Below, piece by piece: positions 1-52,453 of a stretch of 64,000 nt of DNA. The first letter of the stretch is position 1; every line of letters begins with the position of its first letter. The notes below the pieces were generated by a model. That model ran no database searches. It was given only the letters and a program-made list of their open reading frames with translations, and had not been told where the DNA came from. Source of the stretch: Pterois miles (taxonomy: Eukaryota; Chordata; Actinopteri; Perciformes; Scorpaenidae); contig CAMQGK010000149.1 in assembly GCA_947000775.1 (NCBI GenBank), positions 229,001 through 293,000 of the forward strand, in the 5' to 3' direction. A program made the translations under genes and the position numbers.

Positions 1-59
1 ACATCCTGGTAACTAGAGACCTAGAGCATTCAGAGGATGGATGGCTGTCCTCGCTACAC

Positions 60-96
<37 letters not shown>

Positions 97-153
97 ATCC
101 TGGTAACTAGAGACCTGGAGCATTCAGAGGATGGATGGCTGTCCTCGCTACAC

Positions 154-184
<31 letters not shown>

Positions 185-252
185 ATCCTGGTAACTAGAG
201 ACCTGGAGCATTCAGAGGATGGATGGCTGTCCTCGCTACACCTACTACTCTC

Positions 253-286
<34 letters not shown>

Positions 287-343
287 ATCCTGGTAACTAG
301 AGACCTGGAGCATTCAGAGGATGGATGGCTGTACTCGCTACAC

Positions 344-395
<52 letters not shown>

Positions 396-452
396 ATCCT
401 GGTAACTAGAGACCTGGAGCATTCAGAGGATGGATGGCTGTCCTCGCTACAC

Positions 453-483
<31 letters not shown>

Positions 484-540
484 ATCCTGGTAACTGGAGA
501 CCTAGAGCATTCAGAGGATGGATGGCTGTCCTCACTACAC

Positions 541-571
<31 letters not shown>

Positions 572-628
572 ATCCTGGTAACTAGAGACCTGGAGCATTC
601 AGAGGATGGATGGCTGTACTCGCTACAC

Positions 629-668
<40 letters not shown>

Positions 669-725
669 ATCCTGGTAACTAGAGACCTGGAGCATTCAGA
701 GGATGGATGGCTGTCCTCGCTACAC

Positions 726-759
<34 letters not shown>

Positions 760-817
760 ATCCTGGTAACTAGAGACCTGGAGCATTCAGAGGATGGATG
801 GCTGTCCTCGCTACACT

Positions 818-848
<31 letters not shown>

Positions 849-907
849 ATCCTGGTAACTAGAGACCTGGAGCATTCAGAGGATGGATGGCTGTACTCGC
901 TACACCA

Positions 908-942
<35 letters not shown>

Positions 943-1001
943 ATCCTGGTAACTAGAGACCTAGAGCATTCAGAGGATGGATGGCTGTCCTCGCTACACT
1001 C

Positions 1002-1032
<31 letters not shown>

Positions 1033-1091
1033 ATCCTGGTAACTAGAGACCTGGAGCATTCAGAGGATGGATGGCTGTCCTCGCTACACCT

Positions 1092-1128
<37 letters not shown>

Positions 1129-1185
1129 ATCCTGGTAACTAGAGACCTAGAGCATTCAGAGGATGGATGGCTGTCCTCGCTACAC

Positions 1186-1218
<33 letters not shown>

Positions 1219-1287
1219 TTACTACTACATCCTGGTAACTAGAGACCTAGAGCATTCAGAGGATGGATGGCTGTCCTCGCTACACCT

Positions 1288-1333
<46 letters not shown>

Positions 1334-1405
1334 ATCCTGGTAACTAGAGACCTGGAGCATTCAGAGGATGGATGGCTGTACTCGCTACACCTACTACTCT
1401 CTCTC

Positions 1406-1436
<31 letters not shown>

Positions 1437-1493
1437 ATCCTGGTAACTAGAGACCTAGAGCATTCAGAGGATGGATGGCTGTCCTCGCTACAC

Positions 1494-1539
<46 letters not shown>

Positions 1540-1596
1540 ATCCTGGTAACTAGAGACCTAGAGCATTCAGAGGATGGATGGCTGTCCTCGCTACAC

Positions 1597-1642
<46 letters not shown>

Positions 1643-1871
1643 ATCCTGGTAACTAGAGACCTAGAGCATTCAGAGGATGGATGGCTGTCCTAGCTACACT
1701 GACTACTACTACTACTACTACTACTACATCCTGGTAACTAGAGACCTGGAGCATTCAGAGGATGGATGGCTGTCCTAGCTATACCTACTACTACTACTAC
1801 TACTACTACTACATCCTGGTAACTAGAGACCTGGAGCATTCAGAGGATGGATGGCTGTACTCGCTACACCA

Positions 1872-1903
<32 letters not shown>

Positions 1904-1960
1904 ATCCTGGTAACTAGAGACCTAGAGCATTCAGAGGATGGATGGCTGTCCTAGCTATAC

Positions 1961-1997
<37 letters not shown>

Positions 1998-2056
1998 ATC
2001 CTGGTAACTAGAGACCTAGAGCATTCAGAGGATGGATGGCTGTACTCGCTACACCA

Positions 2057-2088
<32 letters not shown>

Positions 2089-2151
2089 ATCCTGGTAACT
2101 AGAGACCTAGAGCATTCAGAGGATGGATGGCTGTCCTCGCTACACCCTCTC

Positions 2152-2182
<31 letters not shown>

Positions 2183-2239
2183 ATCCTGGTAACTAGAGAC
2201 CTGGAGCATTCAGAGGATGGATGGCTGTCCTCGCTACAC

Positions 2240-2270
<31 letters not shown>

Positions 2271-2329
2271 ATCCTGGTAACTAGAGACCTAGAGCATTCA
2301 GAGGATGGATGGCTGTACTCGCTACACCA

Positions 2330-2361
<32 letters not shown>

Positions 2362-2419
2362 ATCCTGGTAACTAGAGACCTAGAGCATTCAGAGGATGGA
2401 TGGCTGTCCTCCGCTACAC

Positions 2420-2458
<39 letters not shown>

Positions 2459-2525
2459 TTACTACTACATCCTGGTAACTAGAGACCTAGAGCATTCAGA
2501 GGATGGATGGCTGTCCTCGCTACAC

Positions 2526-2556
<31 letters not shown>

Positions 2557-2699
2557 ATCCTGGTAACTAGAGACCTGGAGCATTCAGAGGATGGATGGCT
2601 GGCTCTACTCGCTACACCTACTACTACTACTACTACTACTACATCCTGGTAACTAGAGACCTGGAGCATTCAGAGGATGGATGGCTGTACTCGCTACAC

Positions 2700-2730
<31 letters not shown>

Positions 2731-2787
2731 ATCCTGGTAACTAGAGACCTAGAGCATTCAGAGGATGGATGGCTTTCCTCGCTACAC

Positions 2788-2845
<58 letters not shown>

Positions 2846-3015
2846 AGGGGGCTCCTGGTAACTATAGACCTAGAGAAGGGGGGGCCGCTATACAGCTCCT
2901 CTCAGAATGGATGGCTGTCCTAGCTACACTGACTACTACTACTACTACTACTACTACATCCTGGTAACTAGAGACCTGGAGCATTCAGAGGATGGATGGT
3001 CTTTCCTAGCTATAC

Positions 3016-3052
<37 letters not shown>

Positions 3053-3112
3053 ATTTCCTGGTAACTAGAGACCTAGAGCATTCAGAGGATGGATGGCTGT
3101 CCTAGCTACACT

Positions 3113-3143
<31 letters not shown>

Positions 3144-3202
3144 ATCCTGGTAACTAGAGACCTAGAGCATTCAGGGGATGGATGGCTGTCCTAGCTACAC
3201 TG

Positions 3203-3239
<37 letters not shown>

Positions 3240-3640
3240 ATCCTGGTAACTAGAGACCTAGAGCACTTCAGAGGATGGTGTCTTCCCTAGCTACACTGAC
3301 TACTACAACTACTACTACTACTACTACTACTACAGAGGATGGGTCTTCTAGCTACACTGACTACTACTACTACGTACCCTCTCCCCCCCCTCGGGTGTCT
3401 TCCCTAGCTACACTGACTACTACTACTCCTCACTCCTCACTACTAGTACTCCTACAACTACTCATCCGGAACAGAGATCAGAGCATTCAGAGATGTTCTT
3501 CCCAACCGCCAACTACTACTACTACTACTACTACTACAGAGGATGGGGTCTCTCCTAGCTACACTGACTACTACTACTAGTACTACTACTACTACTACTA
3601 CTACTACAGAGGATGGGGTCTTTCCTAGCTACACTGATAA
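1..3640 (+). repeat. Compound minisatellite with (TAC)n tracts, locus A
   Basis: About 35-40 tandem units of roughly 95-105 bp. Each unit combines a conserved part (CATCCTGGTAACTAGAGACC, then GAGCATTCAGAGGATGGATG, then GCTGTCCTCGCTACAC) with a (CTA/TAC)n tract of variable length. The array runs off the left edge. Units near the right end (3260-3640) are shorter and diverged (AGAGGATGGTGTCTTCCCTAG). It lies in the arhgap23 intron after exon 8. The open reading frames across it, rich in Tyr, Leu or Thr, are an effect of the triplet tract and are not genes. Confidence 0.95.
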
Positions 3641-4120
3641 TAGGGGGGTTTCTGAGACCTTTACACAACAGTGATCAACATCCAATCAGTGAAAAACGCA
3701 ACTCTTGCAGAAATCTCTACATGCCAAATGTTTTTGACACCAAATCAGAGCAAGGTATTGGTGTCTTAATGTGGTATTTTGGAGGGATTATTGATCATTT
3801 TTTATCAATTCTGGAGCAGTAAAAAATGTTAACTTTAGCACCAAATCTGTGTAACAAATGCTATCAACCCAAAAATTGCTGCAACAACTTATGAGTATAA
3901 TAGAGCATGAGAATGGAAATCATATACTACTATCATAATGTTGTAAATCCTTGTACAATTCATTTTAATTAATGAATTAATGTATTGATTCATATCTATT
4001 TCTGATTAGTGACTAGAAGAATTTGACAGAGAGCTGAGCTGCATCTTAATCTCCAGGTTTCCAGCTTTCAGATGATGTTCACCACTTCCATGTGACATCT
4101 ACTGCTGACCTGCTATCTCC
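3641..4120 (+). repeat. 3' flank of the compound-minisatellite element, copy A
   Basis: This non-satellite flank recurs after the other two copies of the array (30223-30620 and 56117-56490). Shared landmarks are CTTAATGTGGTATTTTGGAG, GGATTATTGATCATTTT, AGCACCAAATCT, TTGCTGCAACAA and CACCACTTCCAT. The shared flank shows that the satellite travels inside a larger dispersed element. No coding capacity is visible. Confidence 0.8.
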
Positions 4121-4277
4121 CCCTAAAGACCCCCTGGACCCCCTAAAGACCCCTTGGACCCCCTAAAGACTCCCTGGACCCCCTAAAGACCCCCTGGACC
4201 CCCTAAAGACTCCCTGGACCCCATAAAGACCCCTTGGACCCCCTGGACCCCCCAAAGACCCCCTGGACCCCCTAAAG
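4121..4277 (+). repeat. Short C-rich tandem repeat, about 20-bp unit
   Basis: About seven to eight imperfect units of the type GACCCCCTAAAGACCCCCTG. The start, CTCCCCCTAAAGAC, is also present as a single unit at the end of copy C (about 56470-56485). The tandem expansion is therefore private to this locus. Confidence 0.85.
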
Positions 4278-4681
4278 AAGACAAAAACGGGCAGTGGTTT
4301 AAAGGAGTGGTGAGAAACACTTCGTCCCATGTCTCACGTGTGCCACAGTGTTTTTTTAGGTGCCGGTAGGGAGCGCCACCGTCACACACAGTGGCTTTGG
4401 GTATTTCCTTATCAAATCATGCATTCTAGGGATCAGATTTTTTCCCCAAAAACGTGAAAGGGATTTTTAATTTGTAAATGTCACTGTACTCCTTTAAGAT
4501 GAGTCTGAGGCTACACCAATATATCAGTGTGCCAAGACAAAGGAATTACATAACTGCTTGTTATCACAAACATTGGCAGCGATGTTTGCCGATGTCGGTT
4601 CAGACATACTGGACTACATACTGCATATTGGTCTAGCCCCTTGTGAAGCCGTTCAGTATAGAGTGGGTGAGTGAGACTCAC
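4278..4681. other. Intronic sequence, nothing recognised
   Basis: This is the start of the arhgap23 intron after exon 8. No conserved exon, RNA gene or known repeat was seen. Confidence 0.5.
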
Positions 4682-45677
<40,996 letters not shown>

Positions 45678-46197
45678 CGGGCTGTGCGCGTCTGCGTGAG
45701 GAACGCCAACGAAGAACCGGGTCGAACCGAGCCCGCTGGCACCACACTGGACCCGCCGCTGTCAGCGCCCACAGTCCGCCCCGGGCGGCGTCAAGCGCCC
45801 GCATTCACGCACACTGAGACCGGAAACCGGACAACCGGGACTTCAAAATAAATGAAAACTCCATCCGTAATTAAACTTAGTCAGTTATTTTACTGTTAAC
45901 AATGAAATAATATTTTTTACTCATTATCAAAAAGTAAAGGACCATAAACCAATTATTAGCCACTGACAAAGTATTGACTATCTATCAAAATAATATTTAT
46001 AGATGCTTTACAAAGTATTAATTGACCATTTAACAAGATATTATAATCATCAGTTGCAGCTTTATATTTCTAGATGGATGTCTCATAATCATTAACAGCT
46101 ATTTAATACAGTATATAAAATATTATAATGTGCTCAACAATAAACTGTTAAATGACAATCAATTATAGCATTACTAATAATTAATTATTATTAATAA

Positions 46198-46248
46198 TCC
46201 TGAATTTCCCTCCGGGGATGAATAAAGGTTCATCTTATCTTATCTTAA
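46198..46248 (+). repeat. Retroposon 3' tail with (TCTTA)n
   Basis: CTGAATTTCCCTCCGGGGAT, then AATAAAGGTTCATC and (TTATC)n. Confidence 0.75.
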
Positions 46249-46726
46249 TTAGTAACCATTATTGATTATAACGTCATGGTGTGTTAACAGTAGAATAACA
46301 GTTAAACTTGCAGTAGGTGACATCTTTGGCATCGCTGGGCAGAAAATAGCCTCATAACCTTTCAGCATGTTGTAATCGAAGTGTTCTGAGAGAAAACCAG
46401 ACTTCTGCTCCTCCTCGTATATTTTAGTATATTTGTCACACTGAAATGTTTCAGATCATTAAACAAATTTTAACATTAGACAAAGACAAGCTGAGTAAAT
46501 AGGAAATGCAGTTTTTAAATGATGATTTCATTTATTTCGGGTAAAAAACCATCCAAACCTACCTGGCCCTATGTGAAACAGTAACTGCCCCCTAAACCTA
46601 ATAACTGGTTGTTCCTCTGTTGGAGGCAACAACTGAGACTGAGATCAATCGTTGTGATAACTGGAGATGAGTCTACATCTCTGTGGAGGACTGTCGGCCC
46701 AGTCTGCTTTACACAGTTGTCTTAAT

Positions 46727-47400
46727 TCAGCCACACTGGAGGGTTTGAACATGAACGGCCTGGTTCAGGTCACAGCCTCTCAATCGGACTGAAGTCTGGA
46801 CTTGGACTGGGCCGCTCCAGAACCTCCATTTTGTTTCCTTTAAGCCATTCAGAGGTGGACTGGCTGGTGTGTTGGGATCATTGTCCTGCAGCAGAACCCA
46901 AGTGGTCTTGAGCTTGAGGTCAGGAACTGATGGCCGGACGTTCTCCTTCAGGATCTTCATGGTTCCATCAGTTACAGCTAGTGGTCCAGGTCCTGGAGCA
47001 GCAGAGCAGACCCAGACCACCACACCACCACCACCATGTCTGACTGTTGCTGTGATGGTGTTTCTATGAAATGCTGCTAGTTTTCCTCCAGATGTAACGG
47101 GACGCTCACCGTCCAGAAAGTCCAACCTTTGTCTCGTCGGTCCAGAAGTCTTCAGACCATCCAGATGTTTTAGACCAATGGGAGACGAGTCTTTGTGTAG
47201 TTGTTGGTCAGCTGTGCGGCTCTCACCGTGGTTCTCTGGAGTCCCAGAGCCTTAGAAACGGATCTGGATCCCTTTCCAGACTGATGGATGGCACTGACTC
47301 TGGTTCTCTTCTGTTCTTGAATTTCTTCAGATCGCAGCATGATGTGCTGCTGTCTGAGATCTTTCAGCCTCCTTCACTGTCAGACAGCTTCTATTGAAGG
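46727..47400 (-). pseudogene. Tc1-like transposase remnant
   Basis: The clearest part is the ORF 47125-46727. HGGGGVVVWVCSAAPGPGPL and TWVLLQDNDPNTPASPPLNG correspond to HGGGSIMVWGC-type and QDNDPKHT-type blocks around the second catalytic Asp of the DDE domain. Upstream HTH-coding sequence (47225-47360) is in another frame. The C-terminal EWPSQSPDLNPIE block survives only as FWSGPVQVQTSVRL-like sequence. Confidence 0.85.
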
Positions 47401-47411
47401 GATTTATTGAT

Positions 47412-47485
47412 CCAGCAGGTCTGGCAGTGATCAGGTCTGGCAGTGATCAGGTCTGGCAGTGATCAGGTCTGGCAGTGATCAGGCC
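47412..47485 (+). repeat. Short tandem repeat, 17-bp unit
   Basis: Four copies of GGTCTGGCAGTGATCAG inside the Tc1-like element. Confidence 0.9.
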
Positions 47486-47757
47486 TGGATGTAGCTGCTG
47501 AAACTGAACTCAGCTTTCCAAAAAAAAAAAAATGTGAAAAATGTGTTAATTCAAGATTTAACGAGGAGGGCGATTACTGTTTCACACAGGACCAGGGAGG
47601 TTTGGATAGCTTTATTCCCTTAACAAATAAAATCATCATTTAAAAACTGCATTTTCTATTTAGTCAGGTAATCTTTGTCTGGAACATTTAAATGTGACAG
47701 ATATGCAAAAATATAAGAAATTAGGAAGCAAATACTTTTTTCACAGGGCTGTGTCTC

Positions 47758-48366
47758 TTATGTAAATGTTAGCTACAGAAAGTGTGATCTATCCAGACGA
47801 GAGCGGAAATCTGAATGAAGGGGGAGAATAAATAACAACACTCTTTATTTCTAATACCACAAAAAGAGTCCATGAGTCCATGGACAGATTAATGTGGTAC
47901 TTTCTTTTATCAACAGCAGGGTCTAACCAACTTTCCTTTCACACACACACATGTTATGTTGGTGGAAGTCCTGAGATGCTCTGTCAGCTTGCCAGTAATA
48001 TACAGGACTATATGGACAGTATACAGACAGATTTTATACATATGGCAGTGTGTTCTTTATACTATGAAGTTTTCACCGAAATGTAATCTAAAAAATCACA
48101 ATATATTGAGTTATTTTTTATTATTGTTGATGGCACGGTAGGAAGTGATGAGGGGAAAAGCAAGTTCAAGGTAATTACCACAAAAATAGCCTATAAAGGC
48201 AAACAGTTAACACAAGAGGATATTTGAATAAAAAACAAAGGAAATACATTGTCTGTGACAATTTTCTGATGTTCAATGTGAACATGCAGGTAAATTCACT
48301 AAATAAACATTTCATCTATTTCTTATGTTAAAAACATGTAATATTTGGCAGCGTTATGTTTCTTTC
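47758..48366. other. Upstream flank of arhgap23, nothing recognised
   Basis: AT-rich, no element identified. Confidence 0.45.
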
Positions 48367-48775
48367 AGGGCTGTCAAAGTTAAAGTGATAATAATACTAA
48401 TTTCTTTAACACATTAATGCAACTTACGCTTGTTATGTTATCGTGGGTTCAGTTTTAAAGCGAGAGTAAAGACCCTGGTATCACAGAAACTAGAAAACCT
48501 AATGAATCCACTGGTACCAACCATGGTAGCTCGTCACAAAGGAGGTTAAATAACATTCAAAACTTCTTTTGGTGAAGAAAAACTGTCACAGCATTAGTGT
48601 TGTTTATTTATTTACAATAATACATACATTTGCATAAAGCAGCATATTTGTCCACTCCCATGTTGATAAGAGGATTAAATACTTAAATCTCCTGTTAAGG
48701 TTCATTTAGAACAGAAGAAAAATGTGTGATTACTGTGGACAATCATGCAATTAATCACAATTTAAAAAATTGATT
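48367..48775 (+). mobile_element. MITE-like element, internally deleted, copy 11
   Basis: It starts AGGGCTGTCAAAGTTAAAG and includes AAACTAGAAAACCTAATGAA and TTTGTCCACTCCCATGTTGA. The right terminus is decayed after CAATCATGCAATTAATCACA. Confidence 0.8.
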
Positions 48776-49145
48776 TTTTTTTAAATATGGTTTTACAAGT
48801 TAATACGTAGTATATAATAATAAGAAGTATATTAAATCCTTTTTAGGAGACAGACTTGAATGACACTGTTTGCATGCTGTATATCTAGTGATTGTTGCTG
48901 TATGCACTGCTGCTGCTGATGTTGTTGTTGTCTACATATTTAAGGTGGCGGTCGCCCGGTGGGTAGAGGGGGGGTCATCCTTTCCTAAATACTATGAAAT
49001 ACATGAAATAGATTTCATGTATGTACCTGCATGTCTATGATGAATGAAGTTGATGTATTTTACTTGGATATATTTATTACACTGTCAGTTTTTCATTTTT
49101 GTCTCTGACTGTGTGCTGTGGTGGGAATCTAACAGGAGAGCTGTC

Positions 49146-49148
<3 letters not shown>

Positions 49149-49207
<59 letters not shown>
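49149..49207. repeat. (GT)n microsatellite
   Basis: About 29 units. Confidence 0.98.
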
Positions 49208-49208
<1 letters not shown>

Positions 49209-49298
49209 TCAGTGGAGCGGTAGACAGCCCCAGTGCTGATTCTGGCCGACAGTGCCCTCAGGACAGAGGAAAGAACATGCGCTAATATGTACATATAA

Positions 49299-49300
<2 letters not shown>

Positions 49301-49378
<78 letters not shown>
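49301..49378. repeat. (CA)n microsatellite
   Basis: About 39 units. Complementary to the (GT)n tract 93 bp to its left. Confidence 0.98.
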
Positions 49379-49380
<2 letters not shown>

Positions 49381-49485
49381 GAGTCATTGTGTAATAGCAG
49401 GGATAGATTCACAGGAGAGAAAGCGAAGAGAGAGGCTGAGAGTGGAGATGTACACTCTCATACACCCTCTACTGGCCTTGCACTA

Positions 49486-49489
<4 letters not shown>

Positions 49490-49574
<85 letters not shown>
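49490..49574. repeat. (CA)n microsatellite
   Basis: About 42 units. Confidence 0.98.
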
Positions 49575-49578
<4 letters not shown>

Positions 49579-50088
49579 CAGCTACCAACACTGGCCATAT
49601 ACTGTATATATAAAAATATATACAGTATCCACATAGACACACACACATAGACATGCAGTGATGCATCATGGGACACAGAGGGGCGGTTATGTAAGCACAG
49701 TGAGCAGTCTGATTTGGGATGTTTTTCTGGCTGCTCTTGCTTGATACTGAAGTTTGATTAATTCTGCAGTGTGGCCAATAAACACAATGTGGTACAGGCG
49801 ACAGGAAGAAACCTGTTGACTCGCGGTGCACTATATGGACTCATATCTGAAAGATAAATTTAATATTTCTGAAATTCAGCTTCCTACAGCCAGTATGTTG
49901 GTCAGTATTCGTGCTGAAAAAACTCTATTTTCCATCATGTGACTTAAAAACAAATGAAATTCTTCGGTTGGCAGTTGAGCTACTATTATTATTATTATTA
50001 TTATTCCCATTAGTCCGACCTGCATACAGTATGCACATGTACTGCATAGTTTGTAAGAGGCTAGTATGATATCACCATATACAGTATA

Positions 50089-50091
<3 letters not shown>

Positions 50092-50129
<38 letters not shown>
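50092..50129. repeat. (AT)n microsatellite
   Basis: About 18 units, flanked by several ACTGTATATA/TATACAGT motifs (49600-49630, 50080-50092, 50265-50280). Confidence 0.95.
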
Positions 50130-50134
<5 letters not shown>

Positions 50135-51221
50135 CACATGCACAAGGATACACATGCAAAGGCAAGAGCGATGTGATACATCTGTTAACTGCAAGAAGTG
50201 TTGCTGGTGGTAATATGCCATAAAAAGCGATGTCACAATAAAAAAAGAAGAAGCTTTAATATATATACAGTATATACAGTAGGAAATGCTAACGACTAAC
50301 AACTAACTGTGGTGACCTAACAACGGCGAGCACACCGCACACAGCTGGCTGTGTTAATGGGGGTTAGCTCACACTCACCAGGGCGACTCATTCACTACGT
50401 TATCAGTGGCCATATGAGCACCGCTGGCTCACGCCTATCCAGGCCTGGGTAGTTTGCCGAGCAGGGCGATTAAGTGGCCAGTGGACATGAAGGAGGAGGG
50501 GAGGTGAAGGGCAACCATTTGACAGGGAGGGACTCACATGCACTGACATGCACATGCAGCCGGACCGGCTACCAGCAGAAAGAACCGAGAGGTTTGGATT
50601 ACAACATGCACTGGGGGAGAGTGACGTCAGTCTCTGCTCCGGTAGACGTTATTCCTCTGTATCTTTACATAGCATGATAGTTGCTTACTGATCTGAAATG
50701 TCACACACAGCTCCTTTAACTGCATGCAATATTATTTACCTCCAAAACTTCCAAAAACCTGGTCAAGACTTACAGACAAAACAGACTATTCAAAGAAACT
50801 GCAGCAGAGGGGACAGACAGCACCTATAGGATACTGTATTTCTACATAATGACACCTGGGTTAGGGGAAAAAAGGCCGGGCCCAAAAGGCCCCCCTTCCA
50901 AATACTGCCTTTGTTTGAGAGTTCCTGCACAGCTGTTTGTCTTTTTTGAATTCAAATATTACACCAGACGAAAGGATTGGGGATTAATTGGAAATACTGT
51001 ATCTGATCTCCCATCAGAGGAGATTAGCAGCAGTTGTTGATGCCGAAACATCATTAAACAAAGGATTCTCAAAAAGGTCTGAGATCAAGAATCAGTGTTC
51101 AGGACTCAGCAGCCCTGAGGTCTTTATCCTCCAATAAAAACAAGCCTGGTAAGGATTTAATCTAGACATTGTGCTGGAAAGTGATGATCGCCAGGCTGTG
51201 GAGGGAGGAGGGCGACCTGTG

Positions 51222-51279
<58 letters not shown>

Positions 51280-52453
51280 CCACTAATCTGACCTTGTTCT
51301 GAAAACAGTTTCATCCCCACTGCAGGGGGCCCGTGGAGACCCCACATCCCCCAGTCTCTCTCCTCATGTACCGTCTGACCTCCACTCATCCCCCTCCCCC
51401 TCAGTTAACCCTCCGTCCTTACTTTACCATACATAACGGTACAAAGGCTGTTCCAGTGTAGGATCCCACTGTCCAAACACAAAATCAGCAGATTCATCAG
51501 ACATTAAATTAGCAGCCAAACAGAGAACGAGAAAATTACAAATGTCTTTTCGGATCTAGAAGTTTGAAAACTGATGCTGAACTGAACATAACTGAAAATG
51601 TCGTGTTCAAAGGGCTTTTGCCCTCAATATGGCCGACATGAAATATGCTAAGTCGCCTTACTGCCCCTTCGCCTTCACGAACACATTCACACCTGCTCAG
51701 AAATAAGTAACTGTAATAAGGCTACTTTCATCCATTGATGACAAAAGCACAATTTCAGTTTCATTAACAATATTAGGATTTTACATCAGAGTTACATGTG
51801 TAATACCTACTTCCAAATGAGACTGAATGTCTAAAAACACTATGGTCCACAATTATAAGATAGAGAATCAATGAAAAACAACAGTGCCTGTTACTGACTG
51901 AGGAAGCTGGCTGTAGGAATCAGCTCCCCTTTAAAGGGTCTCTGTGGAATTCAGAGCAAATTGAGGGATTGCCTCCATATGGCTCTCAACATGGCTACGG
52001 CTGAGCCAGTAGCTAGCAGCTAATGGTAAAGAACGTATATTGCCAAGACTTGAATGTCAATTGTTCGCTCCATTGCAACATCAGCACCCAGCAGCAACGC
52101 TAAGCGTCTGCCATTTTGGACTGAAAGCAACTACCGAACGCCAGTAAAACGTCTGCCGTACCAGAATAAAACCAAATCATTTCTATTCTGTTGTCATTTT
52201 CTGAAATGGCCTGTGTTGAACAATAAAATATTATTTATTTGTCTCTATATGGGGGTTCAGGACAGAGCTTTCAGTGGTAACCTGTATGAGCACAGTGCAA
52301 ATAGGTGACTGCTGTTATATATTAATCTGAATCTGTGAATCCCATATAGTGAACCTTTAAAGTAATATATGGCATATACTGTATTATTACATGGCTTTGT
52401 TGAACACTTGATTCAGATTGGTCAACGTAGCATTCTACGATCCATTATTTCTT
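50130..52453. other. Upstream flank of arhgap23, nothing recognised
   Basis: Apart from the (GT)n tract at 51223-51277, no gene or element was recognised. Confidence 0.45.
51223..51277. repeat. (GT)n microsatellite
   Basis: About 27 units. Confidence 0.97.

Larger units (their letters stand above)
46420..47757 (-). mobile_element. Tc1-like DNA transposon, inactive, with long terminal inverted repeats
   Basis: The left flank (about 46420-46600) and right flank (about 47570-47757) are inverted copies: TTTAAATGATGATTTCATTT pairs with AATCATCATTTAAAAACTGC, and CCAAACCTACCTGGCCC pairs with GGACCAGGGAGGTTTGG. The right tip, GCAAATACTTTTTTCACAGG GCTGTG, is the usual fish Tc1 terminus. Between them the minus strand carries a broken Tc1 transposase (47400 to 46727). 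The helix-turn-helix reads KALGLQRTTVR-like, and RHGGGGVVVWVC and LLQDNDPNTP are the catalytic-domain blocks. The frame is interrupted and cannot make a full protein. Flanking TA target sites were not resolved. Confidence 0.88.

Noticed and set aside
131..2967. Several open frames with poly-Tyr, poly-Leu or poly-Thr runs
   Set aside because: They translate the (TAC)n compound minisatellite in different frames; no independent coding evidence.
49085..49831. ORFs of alternating Cys-Val or Thr-His
   Set aside because: Translated (GT)n/(CA)n microsatellites.
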